Counted from the first letter of the stretch, positions 1 to 9,481 are shown. The stretch is DNA of 64,000 nucleotides from Segetibacter aerophilus (GCF_007991655.1 NZ_BJYT01000005.1:124001-188000), one strand, 5' to 3'. Made by a program: numbers and translations. Notes: a model not told the origin generated them from the sequence alone.

Positions 1-1222
1 CGTAACGGTCTGGCAATACACTTGGAACATAATTTCCGTAGCGCTCATACTCCGGCCGATATACTACGCCAATAGCACGATGACCAATCCTCTTTTCGCC
101 AAAAAAACTGTCTTTAAGTTGATCCATTAGCAAAAGTTTGTTTTGAGGGCTCGCCTTGTGCAAAAAATACTCCCAGCTTCCTTGTCTTGCATCTGGCACG
201 AGTATAGACTGCATTTTTGCACCCCAACTATCGCCGGCAATCACACTGCCGTTGTACGAGCCAAAGCCAACTAAAAACGTTTCACCTGGAAACGCCTTTC
301 TGGCCAATTCGCCTATATTATAAGTGCCCTCGTCTGCCATGTCGGTTGCACTCGAGTCTCCAACGTGGGTATTGTGTGCCCATACGATAGCTTTCGAGTC
401 CTTGCCGTGGAAGTCTAACAATCTTTCTAAAGTCTCCTGCATATGGCTGTCCCTGATATTCCAGGAATCTTCGTTGCTCTTGATCATCGCTCTATAATAT
501 TTTTCTGCATTTACGGCTATTACCGCGTTTTGCTCTGTACTAAAAATCTGTTCGTCTTTCAGCTGGTATTGCGGAAGCCGGTTTTGGATCTCCTGCAACA
601 GCTCTAACACTTTATCCTCACATAACTCTGGAACAATGCGGCTAGCATAGGCATAAGAGGTCTCGTCTCCTTTATAGGGTTCAAAGCAGCGAAAAATTTC
701 AGTCGCTTTCGTCAGCGCCTCGGGTTCATTTTTTTCTAAGTACTTCCGAATAGATTCCAAAGACTCCCAAAGGCTGTAGACGTCCAGACCGTAAAAGCCT
801 ATTTTCTTTTGCTGATTGTTATTGTATTGATGCAGCCAATTCGATAGTGCTGCTACTTCCCAGTTTGCCCACATCCAGGTTGGCCACCGGTCAAAGCTTC
901 CTAGTACCTGCTGTATTTGGGTTCCCGGGTCACCCTGTCCTTTTATAAACTTGTTGATATTATAGCAATCGGGCCAGTCACCCTCGACAGCAATAAATTC
1001 GAAGTTCTTTTCGGTGATCAGTCTTTTGGTGATGTGACTCCTCCAGGTATAATATTCGTGGGTACCGTGCGAGGCTTCGCCCAACATTACAATGCGTGCA
1101 TCACCAATTTTATCAAACAAAGCATCTAGTCCACCCGTGTCATCAAGAAGTATCGAATTTTCTTTTATCACTTCGATCGCTTCCTTTTCGTTTACCTTAC
1201 TATTTGCATTAAAAAGTCTCAT
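1..1222 (-). CDS. erythromycin esterase family protein (3' end cut by window edge)
   Basis: Reading the minus strand from the ATG at 1222 gives about 407 residues, open to the window edge. Residues 48-58 read GEASHGTHEYY, followed near 79 by VEGDWPDC and near 286 by NTHVGDSS. These are the conserved Glu and His motifs of the erythromycin esterase/succinoglycan-biosynthesis family. The last residues seen, ERYGNYVPSVLPDRY, match the usual C-terminal end of the family, so only a few residues are missing. Characterised members hydrolyse the macrolide lactone ring, but most chromosomal homologues have no proven substrate, so macrolide resistance is not established here. There is no signal peptide and the protein is probably cytoplasmic. 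It is transcribed divergently from the deacetylase gene at 1486. Confidence 0.88.
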   Translation of the reverse strand, partial: MRLFNANSKVNEKEAIEVIKENSILLDDTGGLDALFDKIGDARIVMLGEASHGTHEYYTWRSHITKRLITEKNFEFIAVEGDWPDCYNINKFIKGQGDPGTQIQQVLGSFDRWPTWMWANWEVAALSNWLHQYNNNQQKKIGFYGLDVYSLWESLESIRKYLEKNEPEALTKATEIFRCFEPYKGDETSYAYASRIVPELCEDKVLELLQEIQNRLPQYQLKDEQIFSTEQNAVIAVNAEKYYRAMIKSNEDSWNIRDSHMQETLERLLDFHGKDSKAIVWAHNTHVGDSSATDMADEGTYNIGELARKAFPGETFLVGFGSYNGSVIAGDSWGAKMQSILVPDARQGSWEYFLHKASPQNKLLLMDQLKDSFFGEKRIGHRAIGVVYRPEYERYGNYVPSVLPDRY

Positions 1223-1384
1223 TCTGTAATTTTTTAAAAAATTATTTACACACAAATTGTGCTATTGTACAAAAGATATTTATTGGGTAATACGTAAAAG
1301 CTTTTAATTATTATCTTTTTATGCAGTAGGGGAAAATATTATATAAATTGTTTTTTCAACTGGTGCTCCACACCCTCGTAATTT

Positions 1385-1418
1385 TTTGGCCAACTTGAAC
1401 ACTTTGCTTTTATTTTCG
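1385..1418 (+). promoter_or_regulatory. candidate Bacteroidota promoter for the deacetylase gene
   Basis: TTTG at 1385-1388 and TATTTTCG at 1411-1418 are separated by 22 bp. This resembles the Bacteroidota sigma-A pattern (TTTG, about 19-23 bp, TAnnTTTG) with one mismatch in the -7 box. It lies 68 bp before the ATG at 1486, in the 263-bp divergent gap. Confidence 0.4.
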
Positions 1419-1485
1419 CAGCGCTTTGATAAAAAACGAAACAATTACCCACAATTTTTAAATATTACTGTTTACCCAGGAACCT

Positions 1486-2340
1486 ATGAAAAAGTTATTT
1501 CTTCCATTGATCGTGTTTCTTTCTGTATGCTCGAGTGCTTGTAATGAATCTCCTGCTAAAGACTCAGAAACTAAAAAAGACAGTACTGTTGTTAACGACG
1601 CCCCTGCTAAGTCTACCGGACCGAAAGTGATGGCGGATGCAGCTACGATTATTGCAAGAAAAGAGGTTCCTATTTTATGTTATCACCAAATCAGGGATTG
1701 GGCGGGAAGCGACTCCAAAGGAGCCAGGGATTATATCAGACCCGTTGACGCATTTAAGGCTGATTTAAAACTGTTGGCTGACAGCGGTTACCATACTGTT
1801 TTGCCGGACCAGTTGTACGATTATCTTGCTTATGGTTCGCCTTTACCTGCCAAGCCAGTCATGCTTACTTATGATGATACGGATGATGACCAATTTAATA
1901 TTGCCGGCCCCGAGATGAAGAAGTATGGCTTTAAGGGTGTCTTTTTCATTATGACTGTTTCGATCAATCGTCCTAAGTATATGACCAAGGATCAGATAAA
2001 ACAGTTGGCTGATGAAGGCCACGTCGTAACCTCGCACACATGGGATCACCACAGTGTAAAAGGGTACAAGACTGACCAGGATTGGTTAACACAGATCGAA
2101 AAGCCGAAGAAAACGATCGAAGATATTACCGGCAAACAAGCCGTTGATTTTGCTTATCCGTTTGGACTCTGGAATAGGGAGGCGATCCCACAATTGAAAA
2201 AGAGAGGTGTTAGATCTGCGTATATTTTAAGCACCAAAAGGGATCCCGACGATCCTCTATACACCATCAGAAGAATTATCGCAAGTGGCTATTGGAGCGC
2301 TTCAACGTTGCACAAAAGCATGATTGAGTCTTTTCATTAG
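1486..2340 (+). CDS. polysaccharide deacetylase (NodB domain) lipoprotein
   Basis: The 284-residue protein starts with a lipoprotein signal (lipobox ending in Cys19, SSAC), then a Ser/Lys/Asp-rich linker to about residue 55 and a carbohydrate esterase 4 (NodB) domain. Motif 1 is TYDDTDDD (128-135), motif 2 is SHTWDHH (183-189) and motif 3 is FAYPFG (222-227). The paired Asp and the two His fit the metal site that removes N-acetyl or O-acetyl groups from surface polysaccharide or peptidoglycan. Motif 1 departs from the usual TFDDG. The lipoprotein signal places it at the periplasmic or outer face of the envelope. It is convergent with tsaD. The family is clear but the substrate is unknown. Confidence 0.85.
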   Translation: MKKLFLPLIVFLSVCSSACNESPAKDSETKKDSTVVNDAPAKSTGPKVMADAATIIARKEVPILCYHQIRDWAGSDSKGARDYIRPVDAFKADLKLLADSGYHTVLPDQLYDYLAYGSPLPAKPVMLTYDDTDDDQFNIAGPEMKKYGFKGVFFIMTVSINRPKYMTKDQIKQLADEGHVVTSHTWDHHSVKGYKTDQDWLTQIEKPKKTIEDITGKQAVDFAYPFGLWNREAIPQLKKRGVRSAYILSTKRDPDDPLYTIRRIIASGYWSASTLHKSMIESFH

Positions 2341-2362
2341 GTCGCCGGCAGAAGTTCTGATA

Positions 2363-2389
2363 GCATCATCGTTGCGACGCAATCCGTTC
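2363..2389 (-). repeat. dispersed intergenic element, GCGTCGCAAC subtype
   Basis: On the minus strand this reads GAACGGATTGCGTCGCAACG followed by ATGATGC. It closely matches copies at 9516-9543 and 40097-40123 and is related to the GTGACACAAC copies elsewhere in the window. It sits in the gap between two convergent genes. Confidence 0.55.
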
Positions 2390-2461
2390 TTCTCCAAATC
2401 TTTGAGCAGCTTTTGCCTTATTTCGAAAATCACCTTGATTTTGCTGATAGTACCAACGTTA

Positions 2462-3466
2462 TTACCATTCTGCTCTTGCAGTCGGACTAACAGTAATATC
2501 AGCAAAATCTTTTTTCAGGTATTTGTAATAGGCCGTTATAGCAATCATCCCTGCGTTGTCGGTGCAGTACTCAAATTTTGGTATAAACGTTTGCCAGCCT
2601 AGTCTTTTACCTAATTCAGTCAAGCCATTTCTAAGGCCACTGTTCGCACTCACACCTCCCGCGATACAAACGTTTTTGATGCCGGTCTCCTTTGAAGCTT
2701 TTTGCAGCTTATTTAATAAAATGGTAACAATTCGCTGCTGAATGGAAGCGCAGATATCCCGCAGGTTCTCCTCTACAAAATTGTTGTTCTTATTTTTTTC
2801 GGCTTGTAAGAAATATAGGATAGAAGTCTTTAAACCGCTGAAGCTAAAATTAAGGCCGGGTATGTTAGGCTCAGGAAAAGGGTAACGAGTTGAGTTGCCC
2901 TCTTTTGCATACTTATCGATCAAAGGTCCGCCGGGATAGGGTAGGCCCAGCAATTTTGCACTTTTGTCGAAGGCCTCGCCCGCAGCATCGTCAATAGTTT
3001 CGCCAATAACTTTCATATCATAGGGACTTTCGCAAAGTACAATTTGTGTATGCCCTCCACTAACAGTCAAACACAAAAAAGGGAAAGACGGCCGCGGTTC
3101 GTCTATCAAGTTTGCCAACACATGGGCTTGCATATGATGAACAGTTATCAATGGCTTTTGTAAAGACAACGCAAGCGATTTTGCAAACTGCGCACCGACC
3201 AATAAACTTCCGATCAACCCGGGAGCTTGTGTAAATGCTACTGCATCTAATTGGCTCAATTGTACGTTTGCTTTTTGTAAAGCCACATCTACTACAGGTA
3301 CAATGTTTTGCATGTGTGCCCTGCTAGCCAGTTCGGGAACTACCCCTCCATATTGTTCGTGTATTTTTTGAGAAGCAATGATGTTAGACAGAATTTCTCC
3401 GTCAATACAAACCGCTGCACCGGTATCGTCGCAGGAAGATTCTATAGCTAGGATAGTAGTAGACAT
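2462..3466 (-). CDS. tsaD: tRNA N6-adenosine threonylcarbamoyltransferase TsaD
   Basis: This 334-residue protein is of normal length for the Kae1/TsaD family. It begins TTILAIESSCDDTGAAV, has the metal-binding HxxxH at His111 and His115 (HHMQAH), the GGHTQ motif and a C-terminal CTDNAGMIA. TsaD transfers the threonylcarbamoyl group to A37 of tRNAs that read ANN codons, working with TsaB, TsaC and TsaE, none of which is in this window. It is an essential cytoplasmic protein. It starts at the ATG at 3466, stands alone and converges on the deacetylase gene. Confidence 0.97.
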   Translation of the reverse strand: MSTTILAIESSCDDTGAAVCIDGEILSNIIASQKIHEQYGGVVPELASRAHMQNIVPVVDVALQKANVQLSQLDAVAFTQAPGLIGSLLVGAQFAKSLALSLQKPLITVHHMQAHVLANLIDEPRPSFPFLCLTVSGGHTQIVLCESPYDMKVIGETIDDAAGEAFDKSAKLLGLPYPGGPLIDKYAKEGNSTRYPFPEPNIPGLNFSFSGLKTSILYFLQAEKNKNNNFVEENLRDICASIQQRIVTILLNKLQKASKETGIKNVCIAGGVSANSGLRNGLTELGKRLGWQTFIPKFEYCTDNAGMIAITAYYKYLKKDFADITVSPTARAEW

Positions 3467-3514
3467 TGTTAGCGAGATCAGCAGCAGTTTAAATTAACAC
3501 TGCGACTACACTGG

Positions 3515-3541
3515 CAAAATTATAGACAATGAGTAATCAAA
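3515..3541 (-). promoter_or_regulatory. candidate tsaD promoter
   Basis: On the minus strand TAATTTTG (3515-3522) matches the TAnnTTTG -7 box exactly. A TTTG lies upstream at 3538-3541 with a 15-bp spacer, shorter than the usual range. The box is 48 bp before the tsaD ATG. Confidence 0.42.
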
Positions 3542-3587
3542 CTGAAGTTAATATCAGGTGAGAAATGATGAAACTGGTTATACAAGC

Positions 3588-3616
3588 ACAAGGGAGTGAC
3601 ACAAGGATGTTGAACT
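3588..3616 (+). repeat. dispersed intergenic element, GTGACACAA subtype
   Basis: It contains AAGGGAGTGACACAAGGATG followed by TTGAAC. Close relatives lie at 5091, 15264, 15634, 29940 and 50314. It lies in the 245-bp gap between tsaD and the ABC permease gene. Confidence 0.6.
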
Positions 3617-3634
3617 AGGAACGACTGCCAGAAC

Positions 3635-3662
3635 AATAATTAATAATTAATAATTAATAATT
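3635..3662. repeat. short tandem repeat (AATAATT)x4
   Basis: Four perfect copies of the heptamer AATAATT lie 49 bp beyond the stop codon of the ABC permease gene. No function can be assigned. Such a low-complexity tract is prone to length change. Confidence 0.8.
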
Positions 3663-3711
3663 GATAAAACAATTTAGGATTGTGGTGCGAGACGGTACGC
3701 CTGCGCTTCAA

Positions 3712-4962
3712 CTACTTCGTTCTAATAGCAACAACCGGGTTCATTTTAGCAGCGATGGAAGCAGGAATTATTCCCGCCAGAACACCCACTACCATGCAGA
3801 TGGAGATAGCCAGCGTAAGGGTATTTAAGGAGATGTTTATTGGAAACGGCATGACGGTGCTCAAAAGCTTTGTAAGAATGAAGACCAGCACTAAGCCGAT
3901 TAAGCCGCCCAGTAAACAAAGAAATGCGCTCTCTAGTAAAAACTCCGTCAAAATAGTTGAACTCTTGGCGCCTATGGCTTTTTTTAGCCCGATCTGGCCC
4001 GTTCTTTCACGTACGGTTACAAACATGATATTGGCTACACCGAAAGCACCGACAATTAGCGATAAACCCGCTATTGCCCAACCGCCTAAATTGATCGATC
4101 CAAAGATAGAATTGGTTTGTTCGGTGAACATGTTAATATCGTTCAAAGAAAAGTCATCTTCCTGCCTTGGACTGAGGCGGTGAATGGAACGCATGATACC
4201 TTTCAGTTCATCTAACAGCGCCGCAGTGGAGATGTTTTCGCGCCCTTTTACCATAATCGTTGGACGAGAGTCTTCTACTATAAACATTGCTGACATTTGC
4301 TTGTACGGCATAATAATGCACTCATCAAACTGCCACGCATCTACCATGCTCTTTCCTTGTTTTTTAATGACCCCTACCACTCGTAAATTTCTTCCTTTGA
4401 ATTTCACTTCCTGGTTAAGAGCCCTTTCAGCGGTGCCAAAAAGATTTTCTGCATTCGAATAGCCAATCAGTGTTACCGGGGCTGCCTGCTTAAATTCGGC
4501 TTCACTTATGTACCTGCCGTAGTCAATATTAATTGTAAGAACCTTGTTGTATTCTTCGGTCACACCATAACAACTTATCCCATTCAAGACATTGTCAGTA
4601 TACTCCAGGTTACCATTAGATCTTATTGTGTAGCAAATTGCTGAAGCCAATGTTGCCCGGGCTTTTATAGCCTCCATTTCGTGGTACTTGACGTAAGGTC
4701 TCTTCAAGAATTTCCACCACGGAAAATCAGGACCATGATTGGCATAAGAGTATTTGTCGATGTAGATGGTGTTGGTTCCGAGGCTTTTTAAATCGCCCTG
4801 AACTTTTGTTTGCAGGCTTTCTACCGTTGCCAAAACGCCGATGATGCAAAAGATTCCTATGGTGATTCCAAACAACGATAAGAAGGTGCGGAGTTTATTA
4901 TTCTTCAACTCCTGCAACGCCATTTTAAAGCTGTTCCATACTATAGATATTACCTTAAGCAT
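3712..4962 (-). CDS. ABC transporter permease, MacB/FtsX family
   Basis: This 416-residue inner-membrane protein has a cytoplasmic start (WNSFKMALQELKNNKLRTFLSLFGITIGI), a first membrane helix at about 25-45, a periplasmic MacB-type core domain to about 285 and three C-terminal helices. The end IIPASIAAKMNPVVAIRTK is typical of the family. Members couple ATP hydrolysis to periplasmic work such as lipoprotein or peptide extrusion rather than classic import. The partner ATPase and adaptor are not adjacent, so the gene is either an orphan permease or its partners are encoded elsewhere. The substrate is unknown. Confidence 0.9.
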   Translation of the reverse strand: MLKVISIVWNSFKMALQELKNNKLRTFLSLFGITIGIFCIIGVLATVESLQTKVQGDLKSLGTNTIYIDKYSYANHGPDFPWWKFLKRPYVKYHEMEAIKARATLASAICYTIRSNGNLEYTDNVLNGISCYGVTEEYNKVLTINIDYGRYISEAEFKQAAPVTLIGYSNAENLFGTAERALNQEVKFKGRNLRVVGVIKKQGKSMVDAWQFDECIIMPYKQMSAMFIVEDSRPTIMVKGRENISTAALLDELKGIMRSIHRLSPRQEDDFSLNDINMFTEQTNSIFGSINLGGWAIAGLSLIVGAFGVANIMFVTVRERTGQIGLKKAIGAKSSTILTEFLLESAFLCLLGGLIGLVLVFILTKLLSTVMPFPINISLNTLTLAISICMVVGVLAGIIPASIAAKMNPVVAIRTK

Positions 4963-5090
4963 TACTCAAATGTAAGTAGAGTTTAAAAACGTCCGGTAAA
5001 TATTATTTAAAGCTTTGATCGCTTTTTAGATAGTATTTGAAAATGCTTAAAAGGAGTTTTTACTGCTGGTTTTTCACCTGTTATAACTTG

Positions 5091-5119
5091 CTTCAACATC
5101 GTTGTGTCACTCACTTTTA
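5091..5119 (-). repeat. dispersed intergenic element, GTGACACAAC subtype
   Basis: On the minus strand it reads AAAAGTGAGTGACACAACGA followed by TGTTGAAG. It is nearly identical to the copy at 15264-15291. It occupies the 378-bp gap between the ABC permease gene and sdhC. A 74-codon minus-strand ORF across it is probably not a gene. Confidence 0.6.
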
Positions 5120-5302
5120 CGGCAAATCTTTTTTCATCTTTTCTCTGCAACCACTGCTTATTTTTTGCTTGTTGTCTGATCAAAATCCGGCCCTTAACAA
5201 CTTTTGTTAAACGAAACGTTATAACATGCAACTCCTTTGTTTTAAACCCTCTTACAGCTTAAATTATTTTAAGATAAAAAAGTTTTACTTCTGTTCGTGT
5301 AC

Positions 5303-5310
5303 TATTTTTG
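5303..5310 (+). promoter_or_regulatory. candidate -7 box of the sdh operon promoter
   Basis: TATTTTTG matches the Bacteroidota TAnnTTTG consensus, 31 bp upstream of the sdhC ATG. No clear TTTG -33 element was seen. The box overlaps a TTG that could be misread as the sdhC start, which supports the downstream ATG as the true start. Confidence 0.4.
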
Positions 5311-5340
5311 CATCGCATTTCTCAAATTAAAATTGCTACG

Positions 5341-6051
5341 ATGACCTGGAAGCAGATGTTCACTTCTTCAATTGGCCAGAAACTTACAATGGCTCTCACC
5401 GGACTTTTTCTTATCACTTTTTTAATAGTTCACGTTGGTTTAAATGCTTGCATTTGGGCAAATGACGGCGGCCAAATGTTTAATACTGGTGCAAACTTTA
5501 TGTCTTCGATGCTTGTTATAAGAATAATGGAAATTGGACTTTTTGCAGGTATAATTATCCACGTTATCCAGGGTCTTTTATTGTTTTTTGAAAATAAGTC
5601 TAAAAGAAAAATCGGGTACGCAATTGAATATGGTGAGCGCGGTAGCAAATGGTATAGTCGTAGTATGGGCCTTTTAGGCACTCTTTTATTGCTTTTCCTA
5701 ATTATGCATATTTATCACTTTTGGGTTCCTTCAAGACTGGGTGGTATGTGGAATATAAAACCGTTGGAAGAGGTGGATTATACCAATGGCCTGGGCAAGC
5801 AATACCATAACTTGTATGCGGAGATGATTAATGTATTTCAAAACCCTATTGTTGTTATTTTATACGTGCTTGGCTGTATATCTCTTGCTTATCATTTAAT
5901 GCACGGATTCGAAAGTGCTTTCAGAACGATTGGTGTTCACAATAACCGTTATCTTAAAATGTTGAGGTATGTCGGTCGCGGATATTCTATCATCATCAGT
6001 ATTGCTTTTGCAATGATGCCAATCAGCATTTACCTGGGATGGATCAGGTAA
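5341..6051 (+). CDS. sdhC: succinate dehydrogenase cytochrome b subunit (b558 family)
   Basis: From the ATG at 5341 the product has 236 residues (MTWKQMFTSSIGQKL...). An upstream TTG at 5308 is open in frame but lies in the likely promoter. Five hydrophobic helices with conserved membrane His residues (for example IVHVGLN, IIIHVIQG, LIMHIYHFW, LAYHLMHGFE) fit the single-subunit, di-haem cytochrome b558 anchor of Bacteroidota and Bacillus succinate:quinone oxidoreductases. It anchors SdhAB to the inner membrane and passes electrons to menaquinone. It is first in sdhCAB, with a 33-bp gap before sdhA. Confidence 0.94.
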   Translation: MTWKQMFTSSIGQKLTMALTGLFLITFLIVHVGLNACIWANDGGQMFNTGANFMSSMLVIRIMEIGLFAGIIIHVIQGLLLFFENKSKRKIGYAIEYGERGSKWYSRSMGLLGTLLLLFLIMHIYHFWVPSRLGGMWNIKPLEEVDYTNGLGKQYHNLYAEMINVFQNPIVVILYVLGCISLAYHLMHGFESAFRTIGVHNNRYLKMLRYVGRGYSIIISIAFAMMPISIYLGWIR

Positions 6052-6052
6052 G

Positions 6053-6076
6053 TTTTCAAATTTTCAAATTTTCAAA
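6053..6076. repeat. short tandem repeat (TTTTCAAA)x3 between sdhC and sdhA
   Basis: Three perfect 8-bp units follow the sdhC stop codon directly and end 8 bp before the sdhA ATG. A related CTTTCAAATTG occurs before sdhB. AT-rich leaders can aid initiation in Bacteroidota, which lack strong Shine-Dalgarno signals, but a role here is inference. Confidence 0.7.
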
Positions 6077-6084
6077 TTGCATAT

Positions 6085-8058
6085 ATGTTAGATGCGAAAA
6101 TACCGGAAGGACCTTTAGATCATGTGTGGACAGACTACAAGGGCCATTGCAAACTGGTAAACCCCGCTAATAAGCGGAAGATGGAAATTATTATTATTGG
6201 TACAGGTCTCGCAGGTGCTTCAGCGGCTGCTTCTTTAGGTGAGCTTGGTTATAAAGTAAAAGCCTTTTGTTACCAGGATAGTCCTCGCCGTGCGCACAGT
6301 ATTGCTGCACAGGGAGGCATAAATGCGGCAAAGAATTATCAAAATGACGGTGACAGTGTCTTCCGTCTTTTTTATGATACGATCAAGGGTGGAGACTATC
6401 GCGCAAGAGAAGGTAATGTGCATCGTCTTGCAGAAGTGAGTGTAAATATCATTGACCAATGTGTGGCGCAAGGCGTTCCTTTCGCACGTGAATATGGCGG
6501 CTTGCTTAGTAACAGGAGCTTTGGAGGTACCCAGGTTCAAAGAACGTTTTATGCTGCAGGACAAACAGGACAGCAATTATTGATAGGTGCATACCAGGCT
6601 TTGGAAAGACAAATAGCTCTTGGTAACGTAAAGATGTATAACAGGCACGAGATGCTCGAATTGGTTACGATCGATGGGAAGGCCAAAGGAATAATTGCTC
6701 GTAACCTTGTAAGCGGAGAACTGGAAAGACATTCAGGTTATGCTGTGTTGCTTTGCTCGGGTGGTTACGGTAACGTGTTTTACCTTTCTACCAACGCGAT
6801 GGGAAGTAATGTTACCGCTGCATGGAAAACCCATAAAAAAGGTGCATACTTCGCTAACCCATGTTACACACAAATCCATCCTACTTGTATACCTGTTAGT
6901 GGTGAGCACCAAAGTAAGCTAACGCTAATGAGTGAAAGCTTACGTAATGATGGTCGTATTTGGGTTCCCAAAAAACAAAACGATACTCGCAAGGCAAGTG
7001 AAATTCCTGAAGAGGAGAGAGACTATTACCTCGAAAGAAGATATCCGGCTTTTGGTAACCTTGTACCCCGTGACGTAGCATCGAGAGCTGCAAAAGAAAG
7101 ATGTGATGCAGGCTATGGAGTAGGAACTTCAAAGCAAGCAGTGTACCTCGACTACGGAAACGCAATCGAGCGTTACGGACAAATTGAAGCAGGTAAGAAA
7201 GGTATTGCAAACGCTTCTGCTGAAGACATCATTGCGATGGGTAGGGAAGTAGTTAAAGAGAAATACGGCAATCTTTTCGATATGTATGAAAAGATTACCG
7301 GCGAAAATCCTTACGAAGTGCCCATGCGAATTTATCCTGCTGTTCACTATACCATGGGAGGCATTTGGGTAGACTACGAATTACAAACAACAGTTCCGGG
7401 TTTATATTCTCTCGGAGAGGCTAACTTCAGCGATCATGGTGCAAACCGTTTAGGTGCATCTGCATTAATGCAAGGTCTTGCTGATGGTTATTTTGTTATT
7501 CCGTACACAATTGGAAATTTCCTTGCAGATGAGATCCGCAATCCTCCAACTTCAGTTGATCACCCTGCATTTATAGCAGCACAAAAAGACGTGGAAGAAA
7601 GGATCAACAGGTTGATAAACATCAAAGGCAAAACCTCCGTTGAGAGTTTCCATAAACGTCTTGGAAAGATTATGTGGGATAAATGCGGAATGGCGAGAAA
7701 TGCACAAGGACTGCAGGAGGCAATTTCAGAAATACGGAAGCTGAAAGAAGAGTTCTGGAGCGACGTAAGAATTCCAGGCGAAGTAAAAGAAATGAACTTT
7801 GAACTGGATAAAGCTGGTCGTGTTGCTGACTTTATTGAATTAGGTGAATTAATGTGCATAGACGCACTGCAACGTGAAGAAAGTTGTGGCGGGCACTTCA
7901 GGGAAGAACACCAAACTGAAGAAGGTGAAGCACTCCGCGACGATGAAAACTTTATGTATGTGGCGGCATGGGAATACAAGGCTGACCACGATTGGCAGTT
8001 GCATAAAGAGGAGTTGAAGTATGAAATTGTTAAGCCAACGGCAAGAAGTTATAAATAA
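6085..8058 (+). CDS. sdhA: succinate dehydrogenase flavoprotein subunit
   Basis: This 657-residue protein has the FAD-binding [10 protein letters not shown] at about 39-48, the His71 region [10 protein letters not shown] that covalently holds FAD, and the family active-site segments [18 protein letters not shown] and [19 protein letters not shown]. It oxidises succinate to fumarate in the TCA cycle and hands electrons to SdhB. The length and the late-placed dinucleotide fold match the Bacteroidota SdhA/FrdA type. It lies between sdhC and sdhB in one operon. The family can also run in the fumarate reductase direction, which sequence alone does not settle. Confidence 0.97.
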   Translation: MLDAKIPEGPLDHVWTDYKGHCKLVNPANKRKMEIIIIGTGLAGASAAASLGELGYKVKAFCYQDSPRRAHSIAAQGGINAAKNYQNDGDSVFRLFYDTIKGGDYRAREGNVHRLAEVSVNIIDQCVAQGVPFAREYGGLLSNRSFGGTQVQRTFYAAGQTGQQLLIGAYQALERQIALGNVKMYNRHEMLELVTIDGKAKGIIARNLVSGELERHSGYAVLLCSGGYGNVFYLSTNAMGSNVTAAWKTHKKGAYFANPCYTQIHPTCIPVSGEHQSKLTLMSESLRNDGRIWVPKKQNDTRKASEIPEEERDYYLERRYPAFGNLVPRDVASRAAKERCDAGYGVGTSKQAVYLDYGNAIERYGQIEAGKKGIANASAEDIIAMGREVVKEKYGNLFDMYEKITGENPYEVPMRIYPAVHYTMGGIWVDYELQTTVPGLYSLGEANFSDHGANRLGASALMQGLADGYFVIPYTIGNFLADEIRNPPTSVDHPAFIAAQKDVEERINRLINIKGKTSVESFHKRLGKIMWDKCGMARNAQGLQEAISEIRKLKEEFWSDVRIPGEVKEMNFELDKAGRVADFIELGELMCIDALQREESCGGHFREEHQTEEGEALRDDENFMYVAAWEYKADHDWQLHKEELKYEIVKPTARSYK

Positions 8059-8162
8059 ATTGTAAACCTCTTTGAACCAACAGTAGCATTAAAACTTTAC
8101 CTGGTTCACTTTGTTTTCAATTAATAATTCTCAAACTTTCAAATTGACTAATTAAGTCTTTT

Positions 8163-8933
8163 ATGGAACACTACAATATGAATCTGACGCTGAAAATATG
8201 GCGCCAGAAGGATGCAAAGGCGAAGGGTGGTTTTGAAACTTACCAGGTAAAAAATATTTCCTCCGAGATGTCTTTTCTAGAAATGATTGACGTTTTAAAC
8301 GAGGACCTCATAACGGAAGGAAAAGATCCTATAGCTTTTGATCACGATTGCCGCGAGGGTATTTGTGGATCATGTTCAATGTACATCAATGGAAAGCCAC
8401 ACGGCCCTTGGAAAGCAACAACCGTTTGCCAATTGCATATGCGTGCATTTAAGGACGGTGAAACGGTGGTAGTAGAGCCTTGGAGAGCAAACGCATTCCC
8501 CGTGATCAAAGACCTTTGTGTCGATCGTTCTGCTTTTGACCGCATAGTTCAGGCCGGAGGATACATTAGTGTAAATACCGGAAATGCTGTTGATGGTAAC
8601 GCTATTCCTGTAGATAAGGATAAAGCTGATAAATCTTTCGCAGCGGCGGCTTGCATCGCTTGTGGCGCTTGTGTAGCTGCCTGTAAAAATTCTTCAGCCA
8701 TGTTGTTTGTATCTGCTAAGGTTTCTCACCTCGCTTTACTTCCGCAGGGAGAGCCGGAAAGAAAAACACGGGCAATCAACATGGTTGCGCAAATGGATAA
8801 AGAAGGGTTTGGATCTTGTACCAACATTGGTGCATGCGAAGCTACTTGTCCAAAAGAAATTCGCCTGACCAACATAGCCAGACTGAATGCAGAATATCTA
8901 TCTGCTGCACTCACTATCGACAAAGAGAATTAA
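8163..8933 (+). CDS. sdhB: succinate dehydrogenase iron-sulfur subunit
   Basis: This 256-residue protein has a ferredoxin-like domain with Cys63, Cys68, Cys71 and Cys89 (CREGICGSC...C) for the 2Fe-2S cluster. The second domain has [11 protein letters not shown] (Cys164, 167, 170, 174) and [12 protein letters not shown] (Cys219, 225, 229) for the 4Fe-4S and 3Fe-4S clusters. It carries electrons from SdhA to the cytochrome b anchor. A 104-bp gap separates it from sdhA, longer than the gap after sdhC, and a terminator follows at 8955. ATG at 8178 (MNLTLKIW) is an alternative start. Confidence 0.96.
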   Translation: MEHYNMNLTLKIWRQKDAKAKGGFETYQVKNISSEMSFLEMIDVLNEDLITEGKDPIAFDHDCREGICGSCSMYINGKPHGPWKATTVCQLHMRAFKDGETVVVEPWRANAFPVIKDLCVDRSAFDRIVQAGGYISVNTGNAVDGNAIPVDKDKADKSFAAAACIACGACVAACKNSSAMLFVSAKVSHLALLPQGEPERKTRAINMVAQMDKEGFGSCTNIGACEATCPKEIRLTNIARLNAEYLSAALTIDKEN

Positions 8934-8954
8934 TAGGAAACTTTATACTGCAAG

Positions 8955-8987
8955 AGCCATCTTTCACCGGATGGCTTTTCTTTTTTA
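8955..8987 (+). terminator. intrinsic terminator of sdhCAB
   Basis: AGCCATC (8955-8961) pairs with GATGGCT (8970-8976) across an 8-nt loop and is followed by a T-rich run. It lies 21 bp after the sdhB stop codon and ends just before the next gene. Confidence 0.8.
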
Positions 8988-8998
8988 AAACAATTATT

Positions 8999-9481
8999 AT
9001 GTCTTATGTAGTTCCCTCTAATACAAGAATAGGCCATATACATTTGAAGGTATCAGACCTAGATAAAGCGCTTGACTTTTATCATGGCCTGTTAGGTTTT
9101 CAGATTACGCAGTACTATGGAAAGTCTGCCGTATTTGTTTCTGCCGGTGGCTATCATCACCACATTGGCTTAAACACGTGGCATAGTAAGAATGCAGCGC
9201 CTGCTCCTGTCAATGCTTGTGGATTGTATCATACCGCTATAGTTTATCCGGAAAGAAAAGATTTGGCTACAATTTTGAAAAGGCTTGCTGAAGCAAAATA
9301 TCCTTTGTCAGGAGCTGCTGATCACGGCGTTTCAGAAGCTTTGTATTTGAATGATCCCGACGGCAATGGAGTGGAGTTGTATTGGGACAAGCCCCGGGAA
9401 CAATGGCCCGTTGACAATGAGGGGAATTTAACAATGGTGACAGAGGCGTTAGATTTAGAGGGGTTGTTAAAAGAAATTTAG
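8999..9481 (+). CDS. VOC/glyoxalase family protein
   Basis: The likely start is the ATG at 8999, giving 160 residues (MSYVVPSNTRIGHIHLKVSDLDKALDFYHGLLGF). An earlier in-frame start at 8816 lies inside sdhB and upstream of the terminator, so it is rejected. His in GHIHLKV, His in YHTAIVYP and Glu in VELYWDKP mark the metal site of the vicinal oxygen chelate fold. The NDPDGNGVELYWDKP end resembles catechol-2,3-dioxygenase-like members. It is a cytoplasmic metalloenzyme whose reaction (ring cleavage, isomerisation or thiol transfer) cannot be told from sequence. It appears to be a single gene. Confidence 0.85.
   Translation: MSYVVPSNTRIGHIHLKVSDLDKALDFYHGLLGFQITQYYGKSAVFVSAGGYHHHIGLNTWHSKNAAPAPVNACGLYHTAIVYPERKDLATILKRLAEAKYPLSGAADHGVSEALYLNDPDGNGVELYWDKPREQWPVDNEGNLTMVTEALDLEGLLKEI

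Noticed and set aside
2302-2505. A 67-codon minus-strand ORF between the deacetylase gene and tsaD
   Set aside because: It overlaps both gene ends and a dispersed element and shows no family motif.
5007-5231. A 74-codon minus-strand ORF before sdhC
   Set aside because: It runs through a dispersed repeat element, has a composition unlike the neighbours and no family resemblance. The part over the repeat (VSDTTML) recurs only because the repeat does.
5308-5340. TTG at 5308 as the start of sdhC
   Set aside because: It lies in the likely -7 promoter box, and the conserved protein begins at the ATG at 5341.
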